DNA of 5,218 nt from positions 1-5,218 of the forward strand of contig CAISZB010000051.1 in the NCBI GenBank assembly GCA_903889845.1, given 5' to 3'. The DNA is from an uncultured Verrucomicrobium sp. (GTDB lineage Bacteria > Verrucomicrobiota > Verrucomicrobiia > Methylacidiphilales > GAS474). Below, one piece after another: positions 5,135 through 5,218 of the stretch (its first letter is position 1; each line of letters starts with the position of its first letter). The notes under the pieces were generated by a model, which did no database searches, was not told the DNA's origin, and was given only the letters and a program-made list of their open reading frames with translations. A program made the position numbers and the translations under genes.

Positions 5135-5218
5135 ACTGTGATTTCAAGCCCTAGGGCGGTGCTGTAGACGGTGCAGGTGCCGACGGGAAGGGGGAGGGCG
5201 GCGAGGGTTTCCCGGTAG
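5131..5218 (-). CDS. 3' end of an unidentified convergent gene (partial, runs off the right edge)
   Basis: On the minus strand one frame is open from the window edge (first full codon at 5217) to a TAA at 5133-5131, giving the last 28 residues of a protein that reads YRETLAALPLPVGTCTV then YSTALGLEITV. Most codons end in G or C (21 of 28), matching the real genes here, and the amino-acid composition is protein-like. The stop shares bases with the regulator's TAA, so the two genes converge on TTAA. The fragment is too short to identify a family. It could also be a chance open frame. Confidence 0.45.
   Translation of the reverse strand, partial: YRETLAALPLPVGTCTVYSTALGLEITV

Noticed and set aside
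4687..5154. Plus-strand 155-residue open frame overlapping the AraC gene
   Set aside because: It is an alternate frame of the AraC coding region rich in Gly, Pro and Arg, with no motif or ribosome binding site.
1..5218. CRISPR array, tRNA/rRNA, insertion sequence or phage gene
   Set aside because: No regularly spaced repeats, no tRNA-like cloverleaf, no transposase motifs and no terminal inverted repeats were seen; nearly all of the window is accounted for by the operon and its regulator.

Overview
The window reads as a compact sugar or sugar-derivative catabolic locus from a high-GC bacterium (about two-thirds G+C by eye, with strongly G/C-biased third codon positions). The pairing of Gfo/Idh/MocA oxidoreductases with AP-endonuclease-2-type TIM barrels, next to an AraC regulator with no two-component or phage genes, is the kind of set greatly expanded in Verrucomicrobiota and other PVC-group bacteria. 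It also occurs in soil Proteobacteria, Actinobacteria and Firmicutes, so the phylum assignment is a low-confidence inference.

Layout, right to left along the minus strand: a TIM-barrel isomerase/epimerase-like protein (3459-4208), a Gfo/Idh/MocA dehydrogenase (2318-3436), a second unrelated-subfamily Gfo/Idh/MocA dehydrogenase (1071-2222), and a second, larger TIM-barrel protein (45-1046). The order is the mirror TIM-Gfo-Gfo-TIM. The outer pairs are tightly linked (22 and 24 nt), while the two pairs are separated by 95 nt holding a perfect 9-bp inverted repeat just before the third gene. A divergent AraC-family regulator (4313-5134, plus strand) shares a 104-bp A/T-richer control region with the operon; this region holds a good sigma70-like promoter for the operon, a small dyad just upstream of its -35 box, and a clear Shine-Dalgarno for the regulator. 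At the right edge the 3' end of a further minus-strand gene converges on the regulator, their stop codons overlapping in TTAA. The first 44 bases hold no recognisable gene.

How it may work: all four operon proteins lack export signals and look cytosolic. Two dehydrogenases plus two metal-dependent TIM barrels match, by family, the oxidation / beta-elimination / hydration / reduction logic known from the levoglucosan (lgd) pathway and related 3-keto-glycoside degradation, in which a sugar is oxidised to a 3-keto form, cleaved, hydrated and re-reduced. A different assignment, such as inositol-stereoisomer conversion, is not excluded. The substrate cannot be read from the sequence. The AraC protein is the likely inducer-sensing activator.
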